64,000 nt of DNA, taken from Nocardioides luteus (GTDB lineage Bacteria > Actinomycetota > Actinomycetes > Propionibacteriales > Nocardioidaceae). The notes below the pieces were generated by a model that saw only the letters and a program-made list of their open reading frames with translations, was not told where the DNA came from and did not search any database. Below are positions 1 to 7,452 of this stretch, piece by piece. Position numbers and translations under genes: made by a program. Where the stretch lies: assembly GCF_000960475.2 (NCBI RefSeq), contig NZ_JZDQ02000008.1, positions 62,001 through 126,000 of the forward strand, given 5' to 3'. How positions within the stretch are numbered: position 1 is the stretch's first letter; each line of letters starts with the position of its first letter.

Positions 1-102
1 TCCGAAGGTGCAGCGGCCCTCGGGCTCGAAGAGAGCCGCAAAGCCAGCGGCGTCCTTGGTGTCGACGCGAGCGAACACCTGTTGGGCGAGGTCGCTAACC
101 AT
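1..102 (-). CDS. Partial SnoaL/NTF2-like protein (N-terminal 34 residues)
   Basis: Only the first 34 codons lie in the window; the gene runs off the left edge. The visible start MVSDLAQQVFARVDTKDAAG, followed by a segment FAALFEPEGRCTFG, has the look of the first helix and strand of the NTF2/SnoaL-like fold (nuclear transport factor 2 family), in which small-molecule isomerases and hydroxylase partners occur. It begins 11 bases after the stop of the upstream AtaL-like gene on the same strand, so the two are probably co-transcribed. The family call rests on a short fragment. The exact role is unknown, but the position suggests a part in the aromatic-acid module. Confidence 0.6.
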   Translation of the reverse strand, partial: MVSDLAQQVFARVDTKDAAGFAALFEPEGRCTFG

Positions 103-113
103 GGCGTTGCCGC

Positions 114-578
114 TCACTGTCCGGCCCTCGCCAGGAGACGGTCTCGGCAGGCGGCGATGGTCGTGCGCACCGCATCGAGATAGTCCTCGACCATGGCGTC
201 AGCGAACTTCCTCTCCTGGTCGCTGCCAGCCTCGGCGCCGGGGACGACCAGTCTGAAGCGGAACGTCAACAGCAGGTCACCGTCGTCACTCCGCGAGAGC
301 TCGTTGTCGATCGTCCCGGGGATGCCGCGCATGCGGACGAAGTGGACAAGCTGCTTGGGATAGAAGGTCACTAGCTCGCGCGCGACCTCACCGTGAAGTG
401 CGACCTCTCGCACCAGGCCGCCATCGAACTTCTCAATAATCGTGCAGTCGGAGATGGCCTTGACGTACGGAATCGGGTTGCGTGCCTTCTCCAGCAGTCC
501 CTCCCACATGTCGTCCAGAGACAGGTGGGGAAGCTGCCCGCCGTCGTTGACGGATAGGGTGCGGCTGGCCTCGATCAT
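114..578 (-). CDS. AtaL-like (DUF1857) SRPBCC-fold protein
   Basis: A 154-residue protein with the helix-grip pattern of the AtaL-like/DUF1857 family: an N-terminal strand, a segment LSLDDMWEGLLEKARNP, a central TIIEKFDGGLVREV and a long C-terminal helix. Members of this family sit in aromatic and secondary metabolite clusters; no reaction is established for most. The ATG is preceded by GAGGAG at a normal spacing, which supports this start. It is the first gene of a leftward unit with the SnoaL-like gene, and its promoter region carries two sequence motifs shared with other promoters of the cluster (604-613 and 656-672). The role as a carrier or cyclase-like helper is inference. Confidence 0.75.
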   Translation of the reverse strand: MIEASRTLSVNDGGQLPHLSLDDMWEGLLEKARNPIPYVKAISDCTIIEKFDGGLVREVALHGEVARELVTFYPKQLVHFVRMRGIPGTIDNELSRSDDGDLLLTFRFRLVVPGAEAGSDQERKFADAMVEDYLDAVRTTIAACRDRLLARAGQ

Positions 579-603
579 GTGCGCTCCTCAAGCTGGGGTG
601 AAA

Positions 604-613
604 GTGCGTACAC
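604..613. promoter_or_regulatory. Operator-like palindrome GTGCGTACAC
   Basis: Matches the GTGYRTRCAC pattern repeated in front of the transcription units of this catabolic island. It lies about 26 bases upstream of the AtaL-like start codon, a position where a repressor could block transcription. Assignment to one of the FCD-GntR regulators is inference. Confidence 0.5.
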
Positions 614-655
614 CTTCTCCTCTCTCGTGATGTTCATCACGCGAGCGCCGCGCAA

Positions 656-672
656 ATTTCAGGGTCCGGAAA
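656..672. promoter_or_regulatory. Possible IclR/GenR-type site (ATTTC-N7-GGAAA)
   Basis: Two mismatches from ATTCC-N7-GGAAT, the element I recall for the IclR regulator GenR of gentisate catabolism in Corynebacterium glutamicum. The same spacing recurs at 2040, 11911, 16539 and 16583. Weak as an isolated match. Confidence 0.25.
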
Positions 673-909
673 GTTGTATAGCTCAAACGAGCGTCGCGAT
701 TGGGGGGCCGTGGCGCCCATGTGCACGCTGCTCCACGTTCGATGTCAGCGCCCTGCGCCAACAAGTCGAACGCCTCCAGGCGTGACATGGGCCAGCTCAC
801 CTTCGAAGCCGGTCGCACCCGATCGCCATTCGCGGGTTGGTCCTGAACGAGTAGCCCGCAGTTCCGGCACGCGGTAGGCGGGAAGTTGTTGAGGGTCGCC
901 AGGGCTGGT

Positions 910-1641
910 TCAGCAGTCGCGCGATAATAGGTTGAGGGCGGAGCGGGTGGCCACTGCATCCTGGCGCGGTGCGATGTCGGCCATCGCGGTGAAGGCCGTG
1001 CGGGCCAGATGTTGGGCGATGGTGGAAACCGCGAGGTCGTGGTCCCGGGCGTGGAAGGCCTCGACCAGCGTCTCGTGGTCGGCGTCCCAGCGGTGGCTGG
1101 CCTGGGCATGGCCGAGCCTGGCCAGCCTCAGGAATCGCTCCGCGCGGTCGCCCAGGCCGCGCAGCGAGTCCGCGAGCATGGGTGCGCCCTCCGTGGTGAG
1201 TCGGTGGAACTCTCGGTGGGTCTCTTGCCAACGGTCGATGTCGTCGCCAGCATGCTGGCGCATCTGGGCCAATGACTCGGCGAGACGCTGCACGACATCT
1301 GGGGTTGCGATGCGAACTGAGATGCTCACGGCCACCGACTCCAACGTGAGGCGCGCCGCGTAAACAGCATCAATCTCGCCCGGATCGATCGAGCGCACCA
1401 CAGCGCGTTGATCAGGTTGGCTCTCGATCAGACCCTCCTCCTGAAGCAGGCGGAAGGCCTCGCGCATCGGCGTGCGACTGACATTGAGCGAACGTGCAAG
1501 GACCGCTTGCAGCAGGGGCGCGCCCGGTGGCAACTCCCCGCTAAGGATCATGTTTCGCACGGAGGCGTGAACGTCCAGTGCGAGGCGCCTGCCCCGTTTG
1601 CTCTCGCTCGGCTCGTGCGCCTCGGTAGCATTCACACTCAT
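910..1641 (-). CDS. GntR family transcriptional regulator, FCD subfamily
   Basis: A 243-residue regulator with an N-terminal winged helix (VRNMILSGELPPGAPL, then LNVSRTPMREAFRLLQEEGL) and a C-terminal all-helical FCD ligand domain. The FCD family binds small organic acids through a metal coordinated by Asp and His residues; VYAARLTLESVAV and the HREFHRL segment fit that domain. The ATG at 1641 is preferred over an in-frame GTG at 1659. The GTGYRTRCAC palindrome overlaps that GTG and would lie just upstream of the ATG, which suggests autoregulation. It is divergent from the Rieske oxygenase operon across about 500 bases. Likely controls this island; the ligand is unknown. Confidence 0.88.
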   Translation of the reverse strand: MSVNATEAHEPSESKRGRRLALDVHASVRNMILSGELPPGAPLLQAVLARSLNVSRTPMREAFRLLQEEGLIESQPDQRAVVRSIDPGEIDAVYAARLTLESVAVSISVRIATPDVVQRLAESLAQMRQHAGDDIDRWQETHREFHRLTTEGAPMLADSLRGLGDRAERFLRLARLGHAQASHRWDADHETLVEAFHARDHDLAVSTIAQHLARTAFTAMADIAPRQDAVATRSALNLLSRDC

Positions 1642-1649
1642 GCGGCCGA

Positions 1650-1659
1650 GTGTATGCAC
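1650..1659. promoter_or_regulatory. Operator-like palindrome GTGTATGCAC
   Basis: Exact match to GTGYRTRCAC, nine bases upstream of the ATG of the GntR gene. The position fits autorepression and makes this GntR protein the most attractive candidate for the factor that binds all copies. Confidence 0.5.
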
Positions 1660-1786
1660 GTCGCGCCATGCTTGGGGGCCTGGAAATCCGATCAGGGCGC
1701 GTCCACCGGTTGCTGCTGAGTGCTCCCGACGCCACCGCCGCGATGACCCGTGATGTCACTCACGCTCGAATGTGTGTCCAGCTTGA

Positions 1787-2008
1787 GCCGTAGAGATTCA
1801 GTCAGGACGAACTAAAGACCCGTACAGCGTGACCCAGCATGTTCGTTTCGATGGAGAGGCGTTGAGCATCGACCGGCTCCTGGGCCTCAGCGCTCGGGCG
1901 GCAATCCGCCCTTACGCCAAGACAGTGCTGCTGCCTCGCATCCTCGGGGCCGAGCACGCGGGCACCGTCGCAGCGGTTGGCGAAGGAACCGAGTCGTTAG
2001 CGGACTGA
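1787..2008 (+). pseudogene. Remnant of a zinc-type MDR alcohol dehydrogenase/quinone reductase
   Basis: The open frame from 1787 to the TGA at 2006-2008 has no ATG or GTG start context and encodes a segment with RPYAKTVLLPRILGAEHAG and TVAAVGEGTESLAD. This aligns by eye with the intact MDR protein encoded at 9838-10929 (HPYAKFSFPHVLGAEHSG, then VVAAVG), and covers only the catalytic-domain stretch around the GAEH zinc-binding motif. The preceding part (VRFDGEALSIDRLLGLSARA) also fits the family. The rest of the gene, including the Rossmann domain, is absent. It is best read as a decayed fragment left in the promoter region of the Rieske operon, perhaps after recombination between paralogues. 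Confidence 0.6.
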
Positions 2009-2039
2009 TGATCAATTACCAGAACAGTTCTGACAGCCC

Positions 2040-2056
2040 GTTTCGCACAGCGGAAT
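2040..2056. promoter_or_regulatory. Possible IclR/GenR-type site (GTTTC-N7-GGAAT)
   Basis: The right half-site is perfect and the left half is degenerate relative to ATTCC-N7-GGAAT. It lies about 90 bases upstream of the Rieske oxygenase start. Listed because the same layout occurs in other promoters of the island. Confidence 0.25.
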
Positions 2057-2098
2057 CTGTCTGGCTGCCCGTGACGTCGGCCACGTTGGCGGTCCAAG

Positions 2099-2108
2099 GT
2101 GTATGTAC
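2099..2108. promoter_or_regulatory. Near match to the island palindrome (GTGTATGTAC)
   Basis: One base away from GTGTATGCAC, the site found before the GntR gene. It lies about 34 bases upstream of the start of the Rieske oxygenase, next to an A/T-rich stretch (TTAAGAAATTTC), so it could overlap the promoter of the oxygenase operon. Confidence 0.4.
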
Positions 2109-2141
2109 TTAAGAAATTTCTTGGTCTGACGGAGGTTTTGA

Positions 2142-3242
2142 ATGTTGGAGCGCACGATCCCGGAGGCGGAAAGCCGTAGTTCGACCACGAACAAGACTCT
2201 GAACTTTCCGCTCAACACCTGGTATGTCGCAGCTTGGGACCGCGAAGTGACCCGCAAGCCCACCGCTGTTCGGGTTGCTGACCGGCCGCTGGTGCTCTAC
2301 CGCACCGAGGACAACCGGCCCGTGGCCCTGGCTGATGCCTGCTGGCACCGGCTCGCGCCACTCTCGATGGGCGAGGTGATCGGGGACGACATTCGCTGCC
2401 CCTACCACGGCATCGTCTACAACCCGGCGGGCCGTTGCGTCAGCATGCCCGCACAGGAGTCTCTCAACCCGAGCGCGCTGGTGCCGTCGTTCCCAGTGGT
2501 GGAGCGGCATCGCTTCGTCTGGGTCTGGGTGGGTGATCCGCTTGCCGCGAACCCGGACCTGATTCCGGACATGCACCAGATGGATGACCCGGCGTGGGCT
2601 GGCGATGGCGAGACCATCGAGCTGGACTGCAACTACCAACTCGTCATGGACAACTTGATGGACCTGACTCATGAGGAGTTCCTGCACACCAGCAGTATCG
2701 GCGGCGGCGGTCTCAGCGAGAGTGACTTCACCGTGCAGCACGAGGGCGACACGGTCCGACTGCAGCGCTGGATGATCGACACTCCCGCCGTGCCGTTCAT
2801 GAAGGCACAGATGCGCGCCCAGCACGGTTACGACGGGAACGTCGATCGCTGGCAGTTGATCGAGTACGGCTTCCCCTCTGTGATCCGGATCGACGTCGGT
2901 GTGGCCAAGACCGGCACCGGAGCGCCCGAGGGGGATCGCAGTCAGGGCATCAACGGCTTCGTGATGAATGCGATCACCCCGGTCTCAGCGACAAAGACCA
3001 AGTACTTCTGGGCATGGATGCGCAACTACGACCTGCAGAGCCAGTTGCTGACGAGCCAGATCCGGGCGGGGATCAGCAATGTCTTCAAGGAGGACACGGC
3101 GATGCTTCAGGCCCAGCAGCAGGCGATCGAGTCCAATCCGGACTACGAGTTCTACAACCTCAACATCGACGGCGGCGGCATGTGGATCCGGCGGATCCTT
3201 GAGCGCGCCCTGGAGGCGGAAGGACGTCCGGTCCGTCTCTGA
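2142..3242 (+). CDS. Rieske non-heme iron oxygenase, VanA-type O-demethylase/hydroxylase alpha subunit
   Basis: A 366-residue terminal oxygenase that would use electrons from the next gene to hydroxylate or O-demethylate an aromatic acid. The Rieske [2Fe-2S] ligands are visible as C67-x-H69 and C86-x2-H89 (CWHRLAPLS and CPYHG). The mononuclear iron site follows the pattern N171-x2-D174-x2-H177-x4-H182 (NLMDLTHEEFLH). The length and the N-terminal NTWYVAAW match the vanillate demethylase class rather than the longer dioxygenase alpha subunits. GGAGG lies just upstream of the ATG. The reductase follows after 18 bases. The substrate cannot be read from sequence; because the rest of the island makes and cleaves gentisate, a methoxy- or hydroxy-benzoate is plausible. 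Confidence 0.93.
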   Translation: MLERTIPEAESRSSTTNKTLNFPLNTWYVAAWDREVTRKPTAVRVADRPLVLYRTEDNRPVALADACWHRLAPLSMGEVIGDDIRCPYHGIVYNPAGRCVSMPAQESLNPSALVPSFPVVERHRFVWVWVGDPLAANPDLIPDMHQMDDPAWAGDGETIELDCNYQLVMDNLMDLTHEEFLHTSSIGGGGLSESDFTVQHEGDTVRLQRWMIDTPAVPFMKAQMRAQHGYDGNVDRWQLIEYGFPSVIRIDVGVAKTGTGAPEGDRSQGINGFVMNAITPVSATKTKYFWAWMRNYDLQSQLLTSQIRAGISNVFKEDTAMLQAQQQAIESNPDYEFYNLNIDGGGMWIRRILERALEAEGRPVRL

Positions 3243-3260
3243 CCGGACCAGGAGAATCAC

Positions 3261-4268
3261 ATGGGTGCCACAAACAATGAGGTCTGGCAGTTCGCGACGG
3301 TCGTCGCGACCCGCGCGGTCGCCGCCGACATCCTCCGGATCGAGCTGGAGCCAGACCAGCCCGCGAAGGCAGATCCGGGCACACACGTCGACGTGAAGGT
3401 CCAGATCGGTGAGACCACGGACAAGCGGTCGTACTCGATCGTCGAATCGCTCGACGAGGGCAAGGTGCTGGCGATCAGCGTCCAGCGTGCGCCGGCATCA
3501 CGTGGCGGATCGATCTACATGCATACGCTCACGCCGGGAGACCGGATCGAGATCACCCAACCGCTACAGAACTTCCCGCTGCGCATCGGCGCGCCGAAGT
3601 ACATCCTGCTGGCCGGTGGCATCGGCGTGACTGCAATCGCCGCGATGGCGTCGGCACTCCGTCAGGTCGGGGCGGACTACCACCTCGTCTACGCGGCCCG
3701 CAGCAGTGACGTCATGGCCTATGGCGTCGAGCTTCAGAAGGAACACGGGGAGCGAACCACCCTTCACCTCGACGACGAGGACGGGCTGCTCGACCTCGAT
3801 GCGCTGGTCAAGGAGGCCGGCGGGGCGACCGAGCTGTACATGTGCGGTCCGATCCGACTGATGGATGCCGTCCGACGCAGCTGGGAGGCCGCTGGACACA
3901 GCCTGCCCAACCTGCGCTACGAGACCTTCGGCAACAGTGGCTGGTTCGAGCCCGAGGAGTTCGAGGTCGCGATTCCCCGGCTCGAGGTCAATGTCACCGT
4001 CGGTCCTGGCGTCTCCATGCTTGAGGCGCTCGAGACTGCAGGTGTTGACATGATGTTCGACTGTCGGCGCGGTGAGTGTGGGCTTTGCGAGGTCCGCGTG
4101 GGCGATCTCGACGGCGAGATCGACCACCGTGATGTGTTCTACAGCGAGCGACAGAAGGACGCGTCCGCCAAGATGTGCTGCTGTGTCTCGCGCGTGGTCT
4201 CGCACACTGACGGGGCCGGCAGCACACCGGGTGTCCGCCAACCCCGGATCATCATCGACATTCCATGA
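3261..4268 (+). CDS. VanB-type ferredoxin reductase (FMN/NAD plus [2Fe-2S])
   Basis: A 335-residue electron-transfer partner of the Rieske oxygenase. The flavin-binding motif RSYS is at 56-59, the pyridine-nucleotide region shows GGIGVTAI at 119-126 and CGP at 195-197, and a plant-type [2Fe-2S] ferredoxin domain closes the protein with C268, C273 and C276 (DCRRGECGLC) and a fourth ligand among C306-C308 (MCCCVS). This order (flavin, NAD, ferredoxin) is the phthalate dioxygenase reductase/VanB arrangement. It lies 18 bases after the oxygenase with AGGAG upstream, and a strong hairpin follows it, so the two genes form a closed operon. Confidence 0.93.
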   Translation: MGATNNEVWQFATVVATRAVAADILRIELEPDQPAKADPGTHVDVKVQIGETTDKRSYSIVESLDEGKVLAISVQRAPASRGGSIYMHTLTPGDRIEITQPLQNFPLRIGAPKYILLAGGIGVTAIAAMASALRQVGADYHLVYAARSSDVMAYGVELQKEHGERTTLHLDDEDGLLDLDALVKEAGGATELYMCGPIRLMDAVRRSWEAAGHSLPNLRYETFGNSGWFEPEEFEVAIPRLEVNVTVGPGVSMLEALETAGVDMMFDCRRGECGLCEVRVGDLDGEIDHRDVFYSERQKDASAKMCCCVSRVVSHTDGAGSTPGVRQPRIIIDIP

Positions 4269-4320
4269 CGATGGCCTTCATACGGTGTTGGTGACTGGGC
4301 TGGCAACCTGAACAAACTAC

Positions 4321-4361
4321 GCAAAGGCGCGCGTCCGGGAATACCGGCCGCGCGCCTTTGC
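4321..4361. terminator. Bidirectional intrinsic terminator-like hairpin
   Basis: A perfect 13-bp inverted repeat, GCAAAGGCGCGCG and its complement, with an inner CCGG/CCGG stem in the loop. It lies between the convergent reductase and second GntR gene, so it can end transcription from both sides. Confidence 0.8.
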
Positions 4362-4406
4362 CGCGTCGAATGAGGGCAGTCATCGGCGGGCGCCGAACCG
4401 TTTCCG

Positions 4407-5153
4407 TCAGGACTGCTGGCTCCGGCTCATGAGGTCCACTGCGCACGTGATCGAGTTCGGCTCGAAGTCGCTGTCGAGGTCGGCCAGGACGAGCCGTGCC
4501 GTGGCGGCGAGGTGCGCCGCCATCAGGCGGGTGGCCCGATCTCGGTCGCCGTCGATCACGCTGTCGAGCAGGGCGACGTGCTCCGCGTGGCGTTCTTCGA
4601 CCGCGCTCGGATGCTCGGCGCCGTACAGACGTCTGTAGCGCTCGCTCTGGGCCGAATAGGACGCGATCGTGCGTCCGACGAAGCTGCCGACGCGGATGAC
4701 GAGGAGTTCGTGGAAGCGGTCGTGGAGGGTCGACCACCTGTCGAGGTGATCCGCGCCCCCCGCCTGCTTCATGGCGCGTAGGAGTTGGGCGGCCTCCTTG
4801 CGCTCGGCGGCGGTCAGTCGACCTGCGGTCGCGTGTATGCCGAGGCACTCCAGCGAGATCCGTGCGGCGTACAACGTGTCCAGTTCGTCCGAATCGAAGC
4901 CCTTGACTCGCGGGCGCTGGTTGAGGTCTGCCTCGACCAGCCCCTCCTCCTGGAGCATGCGAAACGCTTCCCGAGTCGGAGTCCTGCTGACCGCAAGGAG
5001 TTTGGCGAGCTCGGCCTGGTTGAGCACCGTCCCCGGTGGGAGGACCCCGGTCATGATCAACCGGCGAAGGTGGCCGTGCACCGTCGCGCTGGTTTGCCGG
5101 GGATCGCTCACCACCGGGACGGGGTGGCCGGCGAGCAAGGTTTGGAGCGACAT
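4407..5153 (-). CDS. GntR family transcriptional regulator, FCD subfamily (second copy)
   Basis: A 248-residue paralogue of the GntR protein at 910-1641. The winged helix (HLRRLIMTGVLPPGTVL, LLAVSRTPTREAFRMLQEEG) and the FCD domain (LYAARISLECLGIHA, HDRFHELL) are clear. The ATG at 5153 is chosen; a TTG at 5162 is in frame but less likely. It lies directly downstream of the flavin hydroxylase on the same strand (28 bases), so it may be the last gene of the dehydrogenase-hydroxylase operon. No copy of the GTGYRTRCAC palindrome was seen immediately before it. It probably senses a pathway acid; which one is unknown. Confidence 0.88.
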   Translation of the reverse strand: MSLQTLLAGHPVPVVSDPRQTSATVHGHLRRLIMTGVLPPGTVLNQAELAKLLAVSRTPTREAFRMLQEEGLVEADLNQRPRVKGFDSDELDTLYAARISLECLGIHATAGRLTAAERKEAAQLLRAMKQAGGADHLDRWSTLHDRFHELLVIRVGSFVGRTIASYSAQSERYRRLYGAEHPSAVEERHAEHVALLDSVIDGDRDRATRLMAAHLAATARLVLADLDSDFEPNSITCAVDLMSRSQQS

Positions 5154-5181
5154 GGCGCTCAAGCTAGCCGTCCTGGCGTCG

Positions 5182-6417
5182 TCAGACCGACGGTTGCATT
5201 CCGGTGATATGGCGGTAGTCCCGCACGAGCGAGGTGATCTCGTCCCGGCTGATGACGTCGTCGATGTTCCCGAACGGCTTGTCGTCGGTGCGCTCGTAGA
5301 CCTCGCGGAGGATAGCGTCGGGCGGGTTTGTGCGATTGGTCAGGACCACCGCTGCCGTGGCGGGTACACGCTCGGCCTCATAGGCCGCGAACGCGTCCTC
5401 GATGGTCGCCTCGGCCTCAAGGGCGGCCCGGAGAGCCCGGGTATCCAGGATGGCCTGGCCTGCGCCGTTCGAGCCACGGGGGACCATCGGGTGCGCCGCG
5501 TCGCCGAGCAGAGTGATGCGGCCAGAACCCCAGTATGGAAGGGGGTCCTGGTCGACCATGGGGTACTCCAAGATGGTCTCGGTCGAGCTCACCAGGCCCG
5601 GCACATCGAGCCAGTCGAACGTCCAGTCGGCGAAGACGTCGATGAAGTCCTCGAGTTGACCGACGCGGCTCCACTCGCGGTCGGTCGGGCGCGCCCGCTC
5701 GACTTCGGCCACCCAGTTGATCAGTTGAGTGCCGTCCGCGTCGGGCGCGGTTAGCGGGTAGATCACCATCTTGCCGCTGGCCAGCCAGCCGGCTCGGACC
5801 ATCGAGCCACCGGTGAGGAACGACGGAGCGCGGACGACTCCGCGCCACATGGTCACGCCCGAGTAGAGCGGGGCGCCGTCGTTGGGGTGGAGCTGTTTGC
5901 GGAGGGCGGAGTGGATTCCGTCGGCCCCGACCACACCGGAAACAGAGATCGTGCGCGTCACCGACTGATCGGCGGTCTGGGCGACGGTCACCTCGACGCG
6001 ATCGTCGTACGACGTTGCCGTCGTGACCGTGCTGCCGAGTTGCACGGCGTCGGCGCCGAGCCGCTCGCGGACTGCTTCGAGGAGGACGGATTGGAGTGCG
6101 CCACGGTGGATGGAGAGCTGGGGAGTGTCATGCCCCGCGTGGCGGCCGGCTGGCTCGGTGTACACGAGCTGGCCGTGGCGGTTGTAGAAGGCGGACTCCT
6201 TCGTCTCAAGAGCGACGGCCGTCAGTTGGTCAAGCAAGCCGAGCTCGGCGAGCACGGCGGTGGAGTGGGGCAGCAGGTTCACTCCGGCACCGATTGGGAT
6301 GAGGTCGGGCGCTGCCTCGTGCACCTGGCAAGTGATGCCAGCGCGGTGCAGCTGAAGTGCAAGGGTGAGGCCGCCGATGCCGGCTCCTGCAATGAGGATG
6401 TCGTTGTTCTCTGTCAT
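5182..6417 (-). CDS. FAD-dependent aromatic ring hydroxylase (salicylate/3-hydroxybenzoate hydroxylase family)
   Basis: A 411-residue class A flavoprotein monooxygenase that uses NAD(P)H and O2 to hydroxylate an aromatic acid. The dinucleotide fold GAGIGG is at residues 11-16, and the second FAD motif appears as LLGDAAHPMVPRGSNGAGQA near residues 300-320. The substrate-domain residues resemble the salicylate 1-hydroxylase/3-hydroxybenzoate 6-hydroxylase group. Because a complete gentisate route lies nearby, a 3-hydroxybenzoate 6-hydroxylase or a salicylate 5-hydroxylase activity giving gentisate is the simplest inference. AAGGAG precedes the ATG. It is the third gene of a leftward operon after the aldehyde and alcohol dehydrogenases. 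Confidence 0.9.
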   Translation of the reverse strand: MTENNDILIAGAGIGGLTLALQLHRAGITCQVHEAAPDLIPIGAGVNLLPHSTAVLAELGLLDQLTAVALETKESAFYNRHGQLVYTEPAGRHAGHDTPQLSIHRGALQSVLLEAVRERLGADAVQLGSTVTTATSYDDRVEVTVAQTADQSVTRTISVSGVVGADGIHSALRKQLHPNDGAPLYSGVTMWRGVVRAPSFLTGGSMVRAGWLASGKMVIYPLTAPDADGTQLINWVAEVERARPTDREWSRVGQLEDFIDVFADWTFDWLDVPGLVSSTETILEYPMVDQDPLPYWGSGRITLLGDAAHPMVPRGSNGAGQAILDTRALRAALEAEATIEDAFAAYEAERVPATAAVVLTNRTNPPDAILREVYERTDDKPFGNIDDVISRDEITSLVRDYRHITGMQPSV

Positions 6418-6444
6418 CTCAGTCTCCTTAGGTGGTTTGCGCGG

Positions 6445-7452
6445 TCACGGGAGGTGGAGGACCGAGCGAAGCGGGGGGATGGGGCGGTCGTGCGAGCTGA
6501 ATGCCTTCTCGAGGTCGCCGAGGTCGTTGATCTCGTGCATCTCGTCGACGAGTGACGCGGGGTCGAGGGTGCCATTGGCGACCGCGGCCAATGCGTCGGC
6601 GTAATGGCCGGCGCCACCTCGAATGCCGAGGAGGTCGATCTCGCGGAGCAGGATGTCGCCTGCAGGAACGTCGGCTGGCGAACGACCCAACAGGATGACC
6701 AATGCTCCGGGAACTGCCGCCGCCAACGCGGCGCGTGTCCCTGGCTCGACGGCCGAGGTGTCGACCACCAGAGTTGCACGCCAGCCGGAGTGTTCACCGG
6801 GCGCTGATGCAGCGAGACCCAGGTTGTGTGCGCGCGCTCGGCGCTCGGCTGACGGTTCCTCGATGGTCACGAGCCAGCCATCGTGGGCGAGGAGCTGGCC
6901 GATCAGGAGGCCGAGCGGTCCTCCGCCGATGAGCAGGGCGGTGCCCGGCGTTATCCTCCGGGCGGCGATCTCGGCGCGAATGCGGAATCCGATCGCGACC
7001 GGCTCGAGGACGGTTGCGGCGTCGTCGCCGACGCTAGGTGGGACAGGGACGACTCGTGCTGCTGGCAGGGCGACGCGCTCGGCGAGCAGGCCGTCCACGG
7101 TCATTCCGAGGTAACCGCCCACCAGGCAAACGCCCGGGTGGCCGGCGCGGCACGACGCGCAAGTACCGCACTGGTCGACGGGGTCGATGACGACACGTGC
7201 GCCGCGCAGGGCCGGGTCTGCTCTGGGGCCCACGTTGGTGACAATGCCGATCCCGTCGTGAGTCGGGACGATCGGCAGGCGGTCCAGCCGGCCCCGCCAA
7301 GCGTGGAGGTCGGTTCCGCAGATGCCGACGGCTGTCGGGTGCACAACGACCTCGCCCGGACGGGGCTCAGGCAGGGGCCGAATTTCCTCGTTGAACGTGA
7401 ACGCATCGGTGAGCTGCCACACCTTGCCGCCTGCGCGGACCCGTGCCGTCAT
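6445..7452 (-). CDS. Zinc-dependent alcohol dehydrogenase (MDR superfamily)
   Basis: A 335-residue medium-chain dehydrogenase. Catalytic zinc ligands are C45 (GICGTDLH), H65 and probably E150. The usual Glu next to the catalytic His is replaced by Asp (THDG, 64-67), a modest oddity. The structural zinc cysteines are C95, C98, C101 and C109. The Rossmann motif GGGPLG is at 176-181. The chosen ATG at 7452 overlaps the TGA of the aldehyde dehydrogenase (ATGA). An upstream extension of the frame lies inside that gene and is rejected. It likely oxidises an aromatic alcohol to the aldehyde used by its neighbour; the substrate is inferred from context. Confidence 0.9.
   Translation of the reverse strand: MTARVRAGGKVWQLTDAFTFNEEIRPLPEPRPGEVVVHPTAVGICGTDLHAWRGRLDRLPIVPTHDGIGIVTNVGPRADPALRGARVVIDPVDQCGTCASCRAGHPGVCLVGGYLGMTVDGLLAERVALPAARVVPVPPSVGDDAATVLEPVAIGFRIRAEIAARRITPGTALLIGGGPLGLLIGQLLAHDGWLVTIEEPSAERRARAHNLGLAASAPGEHSGWRATLVVDTSAVEPGTRAALAAAVPGALVILLGRSPADVPAGDILLREIDLLGIRGGAGHYADALAAVANGTLDPASLVDEMHEINDLGDLEKAFSSHDRPIPPLRSVLHLP

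Larger units (their letters stand above)
579..909. other. Intergenic region, leader/promoter of the AtaL-like gene
   Basis: This 331-base stretch lies between the AtaL-like gene (left) and the 3' end of the GntR gene (right), both leftward. Apart from the two operator-like motifs near 604 and 656, I see no convincing coding sequence. Open frames crossing it run antisense to or out of frame with the GntR gene and lack family signatures. Confidence 0.5.

Noticed and set aside
588-1109. Leftward frame with a CRNCG motif upstream of the AtaL-like gene
   Set aside because: Most of it is out of frame with the GntR gene, and a single CxxC without more context does not support a protein.
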